Assembly (NCBI GenBank): GCA_022843625.1
Contig: JALHNH010000002.1
Location: 248,001 to 312,000, forward strand
Source of the DNA: Bryobacter sp.
GTDB taxonomy: Bacteria > Acidobacteriota > Terriglobia > Bryobacterales > Bryobacteraceae
Length of the DNA: 64,000 nt
Reading direction: 5' to 3'
Part shown: positions 9,416 to 18,158 of the stretch, piece by piece
How positions within the stretch are numbered: position 1 is the stretch's first letter
Layout of the letters: each line of letters starts with the position of its first letter
Position numbers and translations under genes: made by a program
Notes under the pieces: generated by a model
The model's database searches: none
Told to the model about the DNA's origin: nothing
What the model saw: the letters and a program-made list of their open reading frames with translations, nothing else

Positions 9416-11040
9416 TTCTCTATCAGTTTCTCAGAGTCTTCCCGAAGCAGATAACGCTTCTTCGCGGCAACGTTCTGAATGCGCTGTTTCTTGCCGCTCG
9501 GCCACTCGACATCAATCGTCTTCACACTCGTGTCCTGATTGAGCCCAAAGTGCAGTGCAAGATCCGACTGGCTCAGATAGCTTGACCCAGACCGCACCAT
9601 CTGCCATTGCTTCCCCGTCGCGGATTCGATTCTTACCACTGCCCCCAGAGCAGACCGGTTCGACTGCACCCCTTCGAGCTTCAATTCGATCCAGGACAAC
9701 TTGTTGCCACCATCGTTCTTGAGTACCGACACCGCCCCATGGTTGTTGTTGATCACCACATCCAGGTCACCATCGCGGTCATAGTCTGCATAGGCAGCGC
9801 CGCGGGCCACGATTGGCTTCATGAGGTCCGCGCCACGGGTCTTCGATACATCCTCAAAGCTACCCTTGCCGTTGTTCCTGAACAGTAACGGAGCCTGCTT
9901 GAAGCTCACCTTTGGCTGCACACGGTTAATCTCTTCATCGATGTGGCCGTTGGCCGCAAAGATGTCCAGCCAGCCATCGTTGTCGAAATCGAAGAAGAAG
10001 ACGCCGAAGGCCAAACTCAACAAGCTTGCCTTGCCAATAGTGCGACGTGGGGCCTCATCGACAAAAAGTCCTTTGCCCTCGTTGTGATAAAGCCCCAGCA
10101 TCTGATTGGAAAAATTGCCCACCAGAAGGTGCGCTCTTCCGGAGCGGTCATAGTCGGCTGCGTCCACTCCCATCGCCCCGCGCGCTACGCCGTCCTCCCC
10201 AAAGGCGATCCCCGCCGACACAGCCTCTTCGCTAAAAGTACCGTTTTTGTTGTTGCGATACAGCTTGTTCGGCTGCGTATCGTTCGCACTGAAGATGTCG
10301 GGCCAGCCGTCAGAATTGAAATCGAAGATCGCCACGCCCAGGGTCTTGGACGTAGCCTCACCCACTCCCGCCTTCTGCGTGGCGTCCTCAAACTTGCCTC
10401 CGCCAAGGTTGCGATACAGCTTCACGCTTTGTCCCTTGTAGGATTCAGGCGTGCAATAACTCTTGGTCGCACCGTCCAGCGAACAATACAAATCACCCTT
10501 GGAATTCCACTGAACGTAGTTGCCGACAAACACATCGGCCTTGCCGTCACGGTCATAATCAAGCCACGCAACACTGGAACCGAAAGCCTTGTTGGCGATC
10601 CCAGCAGTTGCCGTTACATCCCGAAACTTGAAGTTTCCTTCGTTATGCAATAGCTTGTCGCCGTCGAGCGAGGTGATGTAAAGATCCTCCCGGCCATCGT
10701 TGTCATAGTCAGCGGCCGCTCCGCCCATAGCGTAGGTCTCAACGTCGAGCCCACTGCCAACCGTTACGTTGGTAAAGGTTCCGTTTTTGTTGTTGCGATA
10801 AAGCGCGCTCAGATTCTTGCGCCCACGCGGTGTCCAGTCTTTCGAATTCAGCAGCAACAAGTCTGGCCAGCCATCGCCATCGGCATCAAAAAACACAACA
10901 CCGCTGCCCATCGTCTCGGGCATCCACTTCTTGCCAGCTCTGCCAGAGTTATGCGTGAACTTGATCCCCGCTTCGATACTGGCTTCGCGAAACGATTGCG
11001 CCATTATTGGCAGCGCAATAAACATCAACAGAATCTTCAT
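9412..11040 (-). CDS. CRTAC1 family protein, FG-GAP/VCBS repeats with C-terminal ASPIC/UnbV domain
   Basis: A 542-residue secreted protein with a short signal peptide (MKILLMFIALPIMAQ). It contains at least six FG-GAP/VCBS repeats with calcium-binding loops of the form D-x-D-x-D-G-x-x-D (FDADGDGWPDLL, YDNDGREDLY, YDRDGKADVF, FNSDGWPDIF, FDNDGWLDIF, YDRDGDLDVV), which should form a beta-propeller. Residues about 445-535 match the ASPIC/UnbV domain (LGAVVRIESATGKQW, LHFGLNQ, IDVEWPSGKKQ). These proteins are frequent in Acidobacteriota and Planctomycetes, but their role is unknown. It overlaps both neighbours by 4 bases: the multihaem cytochrome upstream and the isomerase-like gene downstream. 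Confidence 0.9.
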   Translation of the reverse strand: MKILLMFIALPIMAQSFREASIEAGIKFTHNSGRAGKKWMPETMGSGVVFFDADGDGWPDLLLLNSKDWTPRGRKNLSALYRNNKNGTFTNVTVGSGLDVETYAMGGAAADYDNDGREDLYITSLDGDKLLHNEGNFKFRDVTATAGIANKAFGSSVAWLDYDRDGKADVFVGNYVQWNSKGDLYCSLDGATKSYCTPESYKGQSVKLYRNLGGGKFEDATQKAGVGEATSKTLGVAIFDFNSDGWPDIFSANDTQPNKLYRNNKNGTFSEEAVSAGIAFGEDGVARGAMGVDAADYDRSGRAHLLVGNFSNQMLGLYHNEGKGLFVDEAPRRTIGKASLLSLAFGVFFFDFDNDGWLDIFAANGHIDEEINRVQPKVSFKQAPLLFRNNGKGSFEDVSKTRGADLMKPIVARGAAYADYDRDGDLDVVINNNHGAVSVLKNDGGNKLSWIELKLEGVQSNRSALGAVVRIESATGKQWQMVRSGSSYLSQSDLALHFGLNQDTSVKTIDVEWPSGKKQRIQNVAAKKRYLLREDSEKLIEK

Positions 11041-13670
11041 CGAATCTTGCCGCTTTCATGATCGTGAATGGTTTGCCGCTCGTTGTTGTCTTCAGGGCTC
11101 AACAGGCGCGGTTTCGCCGTGATCGCCTGAGCAGATTCGTCAGCCTTGAATCTGCGAAACAGCTTTTCGGCATGGGCGGCACGTTGGGTGTCTCCGAGCC
11201 CGCGATAGGCCAGTATCAGGTTGTAATGTGCCTGCACATCCTCAGTGTCCACCTCGAGCACGCGCTCAAGATACTTCACCGAATTTGCATAGTCGCGCTT
11301 TAAAAACAAAATGCGGCCCATTTGGTTCAACATTACTCGGTCTCGCGGATACTGCTCCTCAACGCGGCGGAGAGACGCCAGTGCCGCATCGTAGTCGCCG
11401 TCTGCCTTCTCGGCCATGGCCTTGAAGAAGTGGGTGCGGCCCGCTTTTGAATTCCGTTCCATCGCCTTGGCGATGTAGCCCTTGGCCTTCTCGATCTCAC
11501 CTTCCTGAATCAGTGCTCTTGCAACATTGAGCCATCCATCGGCATACTCTGGCTCAGCTTCTGTCACACGCGAAAATGCATATTCAGCACCTTTCAAGTC
11601 CCCTTGCAAGAGCAGGCCAATGCCCCAATCGTTCCAGCGTTCGCGGTCCTTCTTTTGAACAGTTGGCTTCCAGTTAGTGGCCCCTGCACCTACTTCTGCA
11701 ATCGCCTCAGCCATCGTGACGATTGGGATCACCGGAAGCCGGTCTTTGATCGGGCCTGAAACGTCTGGTCTTTTCTCATAAGCGAACTCGTTGTAATGCT
11801 GGGCAAACTTGCGGTAATTCAGCTTGGCCTCAAAGCGGAATGGCGGCTTTGCATTTTTCGGAATCTGAACCCGGTAGTGCACCGTATCAGCCGCACCCGG
11901 TGGGATCAGCCGCACGTACAGAACACTGCGCGCCTGCCACGCATTGCGCTTGTTGATGTGGTTACCATCGCCGTCCAGCATGTAGCTGCGATAGAAGTGG
12001 GCTCCCTTGTCGACAGCCCCCTTGCCTTCGTTCTCCGCTTTCCCAGACCAGAAGAAAATCTTCCCGTCGGCGTCCTTACCTTGCACCTCAAGCCAGAGGT
12101 CATAAGCATCTACAGTTCCACCTGGGAAGAAGTGCCCGACCTTCCGCGTTCGCACCACCGCATCCAGGCGCACGGTCGACCCAGGCTCCACCTGCACTTT
12201 TGCGGTGTCAATTGGCGCTGCTACTTTCGACACTTCACGAATAAAGTATTGCCCGGCTGTCTCGGCCTCTTCCCCCACCGCCATTGTGGAGTTGAGCGCC
12301 GGCCCATCGCCAGACTTGCGCGGCATCGCAGCTTGCCCTTCAAACTGCTCTACCGGTGTGATCGCAAAAAGATCAACACTGACAATTCCGCTCTTCAGGA
12401 AATTCACCGTCTCCTGCAACTGTTTTCTGTCCCCATTGACGTGGGCAACAGCCGTGTTGGCTGCGGCAAATCGATGCGATCGCACCATTCCGTTTCTCGC
12501 ACCAGGGTCCGTCGATTTCACCATCGGCATGTGGCAGTCATTGCAGGTGCTCGACTTCTGCGGATAGTAAAAGCTGCGAGCTCCCTGGCCGGACACACCT
12601 GATGCTTGCCAGTTGTCGTAATCGTTAAAGCCGCGCAACCACCGGTAATCATTCACCGGCTGATCGAGGTGCACCTTGTGGCAAGTTGAACAATACTCCG
12701 CCGATTGCTCTCGCATAAAGGGCTTGATGAAGGTCTTGCGGTGTGGTTCAGGGTCGGCAAAAGTAAGAAAGTTATCCAGCATCCGGATGTACGGGTTGCG
12801 GCTGGAAGCCAGGTCGTGCAGCGGAGGATATTCAATTACAAAATTGCCGTTGCCCACGCTTCCATTCACGTGCACAATCGAATGGCAGGAGAGGCAGCCC
12901 AGTCCATTCTGAGCCTCTGGTGTATTGACCTGATCCTTGATGGGTTTCTCCCATCGGCCATTAAAGAAGACTGCGTGGTCATGGCATCCGGCGCACCACT
13001 TCGATCCCTGCGTCGAGCCTTGCTTTTCCTGCATGTCTTCAATCGCACGCCGGTAGTACTGATTGTTGAAGCTCGAAAAGTGGTGCATCGAACTATTCCA
13101 TTGCTCATAAACATCCTTGTGGCATTCTCCGCACAACTTGGAATCCATGAAGAAGTTTGAAGGGATGGTTGTCTTCACGTCGGTGTCGGCAGGCGAGGGC
13201 CAGAATGGGCTCACCGGGCCTCGCCCCTCCTCCTTCATCGAAGTCGGAATCATCATCGTGCGATTGGAGATCCGCTGGCTGGGTTGGTAGTAATTGCGAT
13301 CGTAAAAGTAGGTTGCCAGCGGCAGCATCGCAAGGCAGGCGACAGCCACCCGGTGTTGCTTGCTGATCCACGCCACACCAAGGATCGCAATGGCAATATG
13401 TGCCGCCAACACCCATACCTTGTCTGAGGTATTGCCAACAACGGCAAGTGCGATTCCGATGCAGAGCGTTGTTGCCAGAAGCGCCGCCGCAACCGGGTTC
13501 TCCTTGCGCAAGATCCAAACTACGGCAGCAACCACCACCGCTCCGCCAGCGATATGCAAAAGCACATTTGCCATGTAGAAGATGTTGGCCTGGGCAAAGG
13601 CCGCCAGATAGGCGCTGTTCAGAAGCAGGAGGGCAAACGCGGCCCAAAGAATTCGCTGAATCGGTGACAT
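11037..13670 (-). CDS. Membrane-anchored pentahaem cytochrome c with C-terminal TPR domain
   Basis: An 877-residue protein in three parts. Residues 6-125 hold four or five transmembrane helices. Residues about 175-390 contain five CxxCH haem-attachment motifs, at Cys180, Cys226, Cys259, Cys327 and Cys376 (CGECH, CAGCH, CLSCH, CSTCH, CNDCH), with extra His residues in between that could be distal ligands. Residues about 480-630 form a beta-rich region, and about 685-860 are TPR repeats (GLLLQGDLKGAEYAF, YADGWLNVARAL, YANSVKYLERVLEV). The haem part recalls cytochrome c554-like multihaem proteins. It probably carries electrons on the outer face of the inner membrane. It overlaps the CRTAC1 gene by 4 bases and starts 13 bases after the UnbV/TPR gene. 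Confidence 0.88.
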   Translation of the reverse strand: MSPIQRILWAAFALLLLNSAYLAAFAQANIFYMANVLLHIAGGAVVVAAVVWILRKENPVAAALLATTLCIGIALAVVGNTSDKVWVLAAHIAIAILGVAWISKQHRVAVACLAMLPLATYFYDRNYYQPSQRISNRTMMIPTSMKEEGRGPVSPFWPSPADTDVKTTIPSNFFMDSKLCGECHKDVYEQWNSSMHHFSSFNNQYYRRAIEDMQEKQGSTQGSKWCAGCHDHAVFFNGRWEKPIKDQVNTPEAQNGLGCLSCHSIVHVNGSVGNGNFVIEYPPLHDLASSRNPYIRMLDNFLTFADPEPHRKTFIKPFMREQSAEYCSTCHKVHLDQPVNDYRWLRGFNDYDNWQASGVSGQGARSFYYPQKSSTCNDCHMPMVKSTDPGARNGMVRSHRFAAANTAVAHVNGDRKQLQETVNFLKSGIVSVDLFAITPVEQFEGQAAMPRKSGDGPALNSTMAVGEEAETAGQYFIREVSKVAAPIDTAKVQVEPGSTVRLDAVVRTRKVGHFFPGGTVDAYDLWLEVQGKDADGKIFFWSGKAENEGKGAVDKGAHFYRSYMLDGDGNHINKRNAWQARSVLYVRLIPPGAADTVHYRVQIPKNAKPPFRFEAKLNYRKFAQHYNEFAYEKRPDVSGPIKDRLPVIPIVTMAEAIAEVGAGATNWKPTVQKKDRERWNDWGIGLLLQGDLKGAEYAFSRVTEAEPEYADGWLNVARALIQEGEIEKAKGYIAKAMERNSKAGRTHFFKAMAEKADGDYDAALASLRRVEEQYPRDRVMLNQMGRILFLKRDYANSVKYLERVLEVDTEDVQAHYNLILAYRGLGDTQRAAHAEKLFRRFKADESAQAITAKPRLLSPEDNNERQTIHDHESGKIR

Positions 13671-13683
13671 TGTTTTACTACCT

Positions 13684-15744
13684 CTATCGAGTCAAGGGAC
13701 GAAGAAGCCGAAGCGCAGGGCGAGTGTTCACCTTTTGCTGTTCTTCTGCTCCCGGTGCTTTTTCAAACTCTGTTTTGTACGGATAGCCGCTCATTTTATG
13801 AAAGGGCAGTGGGGCCACACTTTGGGAATATGCTGTATTGGCATCGCGATCTTTCGCCCAGCCATCGACATGCAGCAGATAATCGCGACGCCAACCCGCC
13901 GCAAGTGGGGGCAGGGAAGCCGGATCAAATTCCAGGCTCAACTCATCGCCTGAACCCATAACAACCAACTGGTCATCGATGCCGCCTACCAGACTCTTCA
14001 CGTCGCCGTAGCGTGTATAGTTGCCCGGGGTTGGGTTCCATAGCGAAGTAGGCTCAGGGTTCGGATAAGAGAACTCTTCCGGCTGCTTACGTTCAGGATG
14101 AATCACCGAAGGTGAAAAGCCGCGGAATTGCAGTGTTGCCGTTGCAGGCGTTAGAGGCGTCAGGCGATGTTCTGGCCTTGCACTGTTTTCACCAAGAAAA
14201 ATCTCGTCCCAATAAACACAAAGGTTGGTGATGATTCGAACCTCGCGGCTGGCACTAAGAAACTTGCCAGTTAGATCCACTACCATCGCTTTGGGCTTGC
14301 CCGACGGCATCCCCATATCTTCAATCACCGTTACCCATTCGCCCTTCTTGTTCTTTACCTGCAAAGAAGGTGCCTTGAGCGGATTGCCTCCTTGCGCCGC
14401 AGCCAGAAACGTAGAGCCGTCGGCCCAATCCACCCAGCCTTGCAGCACCAGGATGGCCGTATTCTTCTGAGCCACATTTCCGAAGTCCAGGGTAAGCATG
14501 TGACGCTCTGCCACGCCTGCTGTGTTGCGTCGATACGCGTTCGGATAGCTCCGGTCCCTCGCGGCCAGCAAGCTGGTTACATCATTGCCAAGGTGATCCA
14601 CTGCCTTCCGCGCGTGTATCGGTTGACTGATGCCAAAGAGCCGAAACTCAGGGAAGGGCGGAGCCTTCCACTTCTCGTTGGAATAAATACTGGTTCCCGT
14701 CGGATGATCGATTGCAAGCAGGCGCACCTGGTCGAAATATGCTGCTTCGCTCAACTCTTCGGTCATACGCACTTCCAGACGGCCATTGGCATTTGGCTTC
14801 AATTGCTCACTCGCAATCGCAACGTATTCATCATGATCGGCGGCAAAGAAAGTACCGTCGCCCGCACTCGCCCCCAGCGGCGCTACACCCAACACGTCGG
14901 TGATGTACTCAAAGCCCTCGCCATTGTAGGTCCACACAATCGGGCAGGAGCCTGAAAGGCGCTGAGCCTCCTTGTAGCGCCATGGAGTCGCCACCGCCTG
15001 CTTCATCTCGTTCTGGATCAGCCCGTTTGGCCAGGTAATGCGAACTACTTCAACCTGTGTTGCCTTGCCAACACCGAAACGAATCGGAAAGCCGTCATAG
15101 ACCTTCTTTTGATACAGGCCCCCAACTCGCAATTCAAGCTCAGCTCCAGGTGCAGTGCGAACATTCTTGACCCCTTCGAGAGTCACTCGCAACACTCGAT
15201 TCAACGCCGGGGTGATGTTCAGCTTCTCCACCCAGCCGGTTGGCTTCAGTTCTACGATGTCAGTCTTGCCATCAGCGTTCAGGTCCAGCGCTACAGCGCC
15301 GCTCACGATGTCGTGGCGGCCATCATTACGAAGGTCCGCCACCACGGCCTGCCCCTTAAGGCCGGCCACTGCCACCGTCTTCTCCATCCCGGAGATCCAG
15401 GCAACTCCCTCACCGGTGGTGTAGACCAGATCGAGTTTGCTGTCCTGATCCACGTCTGCGGTGCTCAAGTACTTTGCACCTGCCGGCAGTAACGGCAGCG
15501 GCTCACGAGCGTACTTGCCCAGCAAGAGGTCCCGGTAAAGCACCCCGCCACCCTCGGCATAGCTCACCACCAGATCAAAGCCGCGTGTGTCCGGAATCAC
15601 TCGTGTAGCCACTGCGTCGATAGCAACCCCCGGCGCGAAGGGAAAGTCTTTTGCTTTGGTCCACAAAGCCGGCAGCACCCTGATTGCGCAGCAGCAACTG
15701 TTGCTCGCCAAGCACGAAAAGGTCGAGATCGTAGTCATGGTCAT
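13684..15744 (-). CDS. VCBS/ASPIC-UnbV protein, C-terminal part of a frameshifted gene
   Basis: This frame carries the C-terminal ~655 residues of a protein whose N terminus lies in another frame (15575-16693). The first ~30 residues from the apparent ATG at 15744 (MTMTTISTFSC...) are out-of-frame translation of the upstream gene and not protein-like. From the KDFPFAPGVAID segment, near 15650, the frame becomes typical: VCBS repeats (DVDQDSKLDLVY, DLNADGKTDIVE), an ASPIC/UnbV domain (VLRVTLEGVKNVRT, RITWPNGLIQNE) and a long C-terminal beta-rich region of about 450 residues with no family I recognise. The cytochrome gene begins 13 bases downstream. Functional only if the frame is restored at 15649-15652. 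Confidence 0.75.
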   Translation of the reverse strand: MTMTTISTFSCLASNSCCCAIRVLPALWTKAKDFPFAPGVAIDAVATRVIPDTRGFDLVVSYAEGGGVLYRDLLLGKYAREPLPLLPAGAKYLSTADVDQDSKLDLVYTTGEGVAWISGMEKTVAVAGLKGQAVVADLRNDGRHDIVSGAVALDLNADGKTDIVELKPTGWVEKLNITPALNRVLRVTLEGVKNVRTAPGAELELRVGGLYQKKVYDGFPIRFGVGKATQVEVVRITWPNGLIQNEMKQAVATPWRYKEAQRLSGSCPIVWTYNGEGFEYITDVLGVAPLGASAGDGTFFAADHDEYVAIASEQLKPNANGRLEVRMTEELSEAAYFDQVRLLAIDHPTGTSIYSNEKWKAPPFPEFRLFGISQPIHARKAVDHLGNDVTSLLAARDRSYPNAYRRNTAGVAERHMLTLDFGNVAQKNTAILVLQGWVDWADGSTFLAAAQGGNPLKAPSLQVKNKKGEWVTVIEDMGMPSGKPKAMVVDLTGKFLSASREVRIITNLCVYWDEIFLGENSARPEHRLTPLTPATATLQFRGFSPSVIHPERKQPEEFSYPNPEPTSLWNPTPGNYTRYGDVKSLVGGIDDQLVVMGSGDELSLEFDPASLPPLAAGWRRDYLLHVDGWAKDRDANTAYSQSVAPLPFHKMSGYPYKTEFEKAPGAEEQQKVNTRPALRLLRPLTR

Positions 15745-16693
15745 AGTCCACCCACACGCACTGATTGAATGTTCCGCGAGCAGGTAAGGGAACCTGTTTC
15801 CAACCGGCTGCCGTATTGTGGAGCAGCAACGGCATCTCTTCGCCGATCACGCAAAGGTCCATCAGCCCGTCGTTATCGTAGTCCCCTGCCGCGATGCTGC
15901 GCACCCCGCTGACGCTGGCAATGCGCTTGCCGCCGATACTGGGGCCCTGGCCATCCCAGTACACCGCTTTGTCCCCAAAACTGATAGCGCCTTTCCAGTT
16001 GTCAGCCAGCTTCTTTTCCTGCCACTTCAACAAAGTCTTGTCGCGTGGTGGTGGTGCTGGCTTGGGGTCGTAGATTTCTGAGTACTGCGACCAGTCGACG
16101 TCCTCAGGTACAGCGGCACCCTCAGTCTGTTGCTTTAATGCCTGAAAGAGTTCCAACTGCAGCTTGGCGTCGTTTGCCCTATTGGCTTGCCGGTACATGT
16201 TGAAAAGCTGAAAATGCGCCGCAGCCAGATTTTGATCGAGCTTGGCCGCCTGCTCAAATGCTGCTGTAGCACCGGCGGCATTACCCAATTGCTTCAGCAA
16301 AACACCGATGTTGTAGTGAAGGATAGGTTCCTTCGGGTCCAGCTTTACTGCGCCACGCATTTGATCGAGAGCCTTCTGCGTCTCACCCTGTTTTTTTAAT
16401 TCGATGCCCAGCGTGAACCAGGTGTGTGGCAATTCCGGTTTCTCTTTTTGAACCGCCAGCAACTCGACAACGGCTTCCTGCGCGCGCCCTGCTCGCAACA
16501 GCGCAAGTCCATAATTCAATCGTTCTCGCGATGACTTTGGGGCCAGATCGTAGGCCTGCTTCAATGTCGCGGCCGCTTCCTTCTGCGTCGTCGGGTTCTC
16601 GTAAAATGCTTTACCCAGATTCCGCAGTGCCTCCAGCCGCGCATCCTGCGCTAGCGCCATCGAGGCAACCAACAAGAACAGAAAATATCTCAT
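15575..16693 (-). CDS. TPR-VCBS protein, N-terminal part of a frameshifted gene
   Basis: The first 347 or so residues are coherent: signal peptide (MRYFLFLLVASMALAQ), five or six TPR repeats (about 20-190; RERLNYGLALLRAGRAQ, PILHYNIGVLLKQLGNAAG, AAHFQLFNMYRQANRAND), a linker and VCBS repeats (DYDNDGLMDLCVIG, DYDHDYDLDLFVLG). After QSK the frame turns into Arg/Ser/Gly-rich text (RLSLRAGGCYRRSGY) and stops at 15575. Removing one base from the TTTT run at 15649-15652 (AAAA on the coding strand) gives QSKDFPFAPGVAIDA and joins this gene to 13684-15744, making a ~1000-residue TPR-VCBS-UnbV protein. The start ATG overlaps the cobT stop by 4 bases, so it is probably coupled to cobT. Confidence 0.75.
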   Translation of the reverse strand: MRYFLFLLVASMALAQDARLEALRNLGKAFYENPTTQKEAAATLKQAYDLAPKSSRERLNYGLALLRAGRAQEAVVELLAVQKEKPELPHTWFTLGIELKKQGETQKALDQMRGAVKLDPKEPILHYNIGVLLKQLGNAAGATAAFEQAAKLDQNLAAAHFQLFNMYRQANRANDAKLQLELFQALKQQTEGAAVPEDVDWSQYSEIYDPKPAPPPRDKTLLKWQEKKLADNWKGAISFGDKAVYWDGQGPSIGGKRIASVSGVRSIAAGDYDNDGLMDLCVIGEEMPLLLHNTAAGWKQVPLPARGTFNQCVWVDYDHDYDLDLFVLGEQQLLLRNQGAAGFVDQSKRLSLRAGGCYRRSGYTSDSGHTRL

Positions 16694-17661
16694 GCTTCAC
16701 TCCGGCTAACACTGGCAGATTCAAAAGTTGCCATGTCGTGATAAAGATTCATCGCGCACTTCAATAAATGCATTCCCAGGATGGCGCCACTGCCTTCTCC
16801 AAGGCGCATTCCAAGATCGAGGATCGGATCACCATCCAGCTCTTCAAGCATTCGGCCATGACCTCGCTCGGCTGAACTGTGCGAGAAGAACAGTACTTCT
16901 CGCGTGGACGCTTCCATTTTGACCGCCACCAATGCCGCGGCACAGGTAATGAATCCGTCCAGCATGACCGGCAGCTTTAAGCACCCAGCCTCCATCAAGA
17001 ATCCAGCCATTCGGGCAATCTCAAAGCCACCAACGGACTGAAGCACCTGTAGAGCACCAGCTCCTCGAAGTGCATGCTTGTCGAGGGCTGCATCTATCAC
17101 TTGCGCTTTATGTCGAACCCCTTCATCATCAAGGCCAGTCCCTCGTCCTGTAACTTCTACTGCGGTGTATCCACCAATCGCGGCCAATATGGCTGCGGCC
17201 GAAGTAGTGTTTCCAATCCCCATCTCGCCTACGCCCACCAGTTCAAATTTACCTGCTGCTTCGCGAGCATCTACGCGCCCTGCCAACAGGCGTTCTGAAC
17301 ATTCTTCTGCTGTCATTGCCGCCATCTGTGAGAAGTTCTTTGTCCCCTCACCAACACCTGCGTCAATCACTGTTACAGCAACTCCGTGCTGCCTTGCCAG
17401 CACGTTCACAGCTGCTCCACCGGCTTCAAAGTTGGCAAGCATCTGCCTGGTCACGGCCTTTGGGTAAAGGCTGATTCCTTCATCGGTGATTCCGTGATCC
17501 CCGGCATACAGATAGAGACCCATATTTTCGATTTTCGCCTGCGCAAGTCCACGCATTAGACAATATTCCTCCGCCAGATCTTCCAGGCGGCCCAGACTTC
17601 CTTCCGGCTTGGTGCGCGAATTCCACTGCGCGGTTATTTCGTTCCGTAATTCTTGTTTCAC
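16690..17661 (-). CDS. cobT: Nicotinate-nucleotide-dimethylbenzimidazole phosphoribosyltransferase
   Basis: CobT activates the lower-ligand base of cobamides by transferring ribose phosphate from nicotinate mononucleotide, giving alpha-ribazole phosphate. The 323-residue length is close to the family norm of about 350. Recognisable segments are TKPEGSLGRLEDLA near the N terminus, YAGDHGITDEGISLYP, NFEAGGAAVNVLARQ, GEMGIGNTTSAAA, GRGTGLDDEGVRHK and the C-terminal RLGEGSGAILG containing the catalytic Glu. It overlaps cobC upstream by 4 bases and the TPR-VCBS gene downstream by 4 bases, so it lies inside a compact operon. The enzyme is cytoplasmic. Confidence 0.95.
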   Translation of the reverse strand: MKQELRNEITAQWNSRTKPEGSLGRLEDLAEEYCLMRGLAQAKIENMGLYLYAGDHGITDEGISLYPKAVTRQMLANFEAGGAAVNVLARQHGVAVTVIDAGVGEGTKNFSQMAAMTAEECSERLLAGRVDAREAAGKFELVGVGEMGIGNTTSAAAILAAIGGYTAVEVTGRGTGLDDEGVRHKAQVIDAALDKHALRGAGALQVLQSVGGFEIARMAGFLMEAGCLKLPVMLDGFITCAAALVAVKMEASTREVLFFSHSSAERGHGRMLEELDGDPILDLGMRLGEGSGAILGMHLLKCAMNLYHDMATFESASVSRSEA

Positions 17662-18158
17662 GAGTTCAACTTCACAATCTCACAATAATCCTGCCGGAAC
17701 CCAAGCTCAGGCTCGCCAGTGAGCAACTGGCGGATCACAGAGTTGACGGCCTGGTGCGCAACGATAACGCACGGCAGTTCGCACTGACCCAGTGCCGTTG
17801 CGACTCGGCTGCGAAACATGCTCCAGCTTTCAGCACCTTCAATGGAATACCCAAGCCAGTCATCCAGCTTGGCATTCGCTTCCGCTGGAAAGTTTTCTTC
17901 AATCTCAGCCCAGCTCAAACCATCCCAGGGCCCGTAATCGATTTCACGAAAGCCATCGATGGCAGCGTATTCCAATCCCATCGCCTCAACCGTTTCGGTT
18001 GCTCTGCGCATCGAGCTCGCATAGACAGGCCATTCGCAATCAAGGCGCAACGCTCGAGCATGGCTGAGGCCAACCTCGCTCAGTCCAACATCGGTTGAGC
18101 CCAAAAATACACCTCGTATTGCAGGTTCTGCATGCCGTATCAGAACTACTTCGGCCAT
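17658..18158 (-). CDS. cobC: Histidine phosphatase family protein, probable alpha-ribazole phosphatase
   Basis: The start was placed at the ATG at 18158 (MAEVVLIRHAEP), giving 166 residues, because the upstream in-frame extension to 18293 lies inside cobS and is Cys/Trp/Arg-rich nonsense. The RHAEP motif is the phosphohistidine signature of the phosphoglycerate-mutase-like family, followed by SSMRRATETVEAM, REIDYGPWDGLSW and the second catalytic His in VIVAHQAVNSVI. The usual RHGET Gly is replaced by Ala. Lying between cobS and cobT, it most probably removes the 5' phosphate of alpha-ribazole phosphate or adenosylcobalamin phosphate. It overlaps cobS by 13 bases and cobT by 4. Confidence 0.88.
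   Translation of the reverse strand: MAEVVLIRHAEPAIRGVFLGSTDVGLSEVGLSHARALRLDCEWPVYASSMRRATETVEAMGLEYAAIDGFREIDYGPWDGLSWAEIEENFPAEANAKLDDWLGYSIEGAESWSMFRSRVATALGQCELPCVIVAHQAVNSVIRQLLTGEPELGFRQDYCEIVKLNS

Noticed and set aside
15640..15670. Programmed ribosomal frameshifting at the split TPR-VCBS gene
   Set aside because: The needed shift is +1 at C-AAA-AGA without a classical slippery heptamer or clear stimulatory structure; an indel in the A run is simpler.
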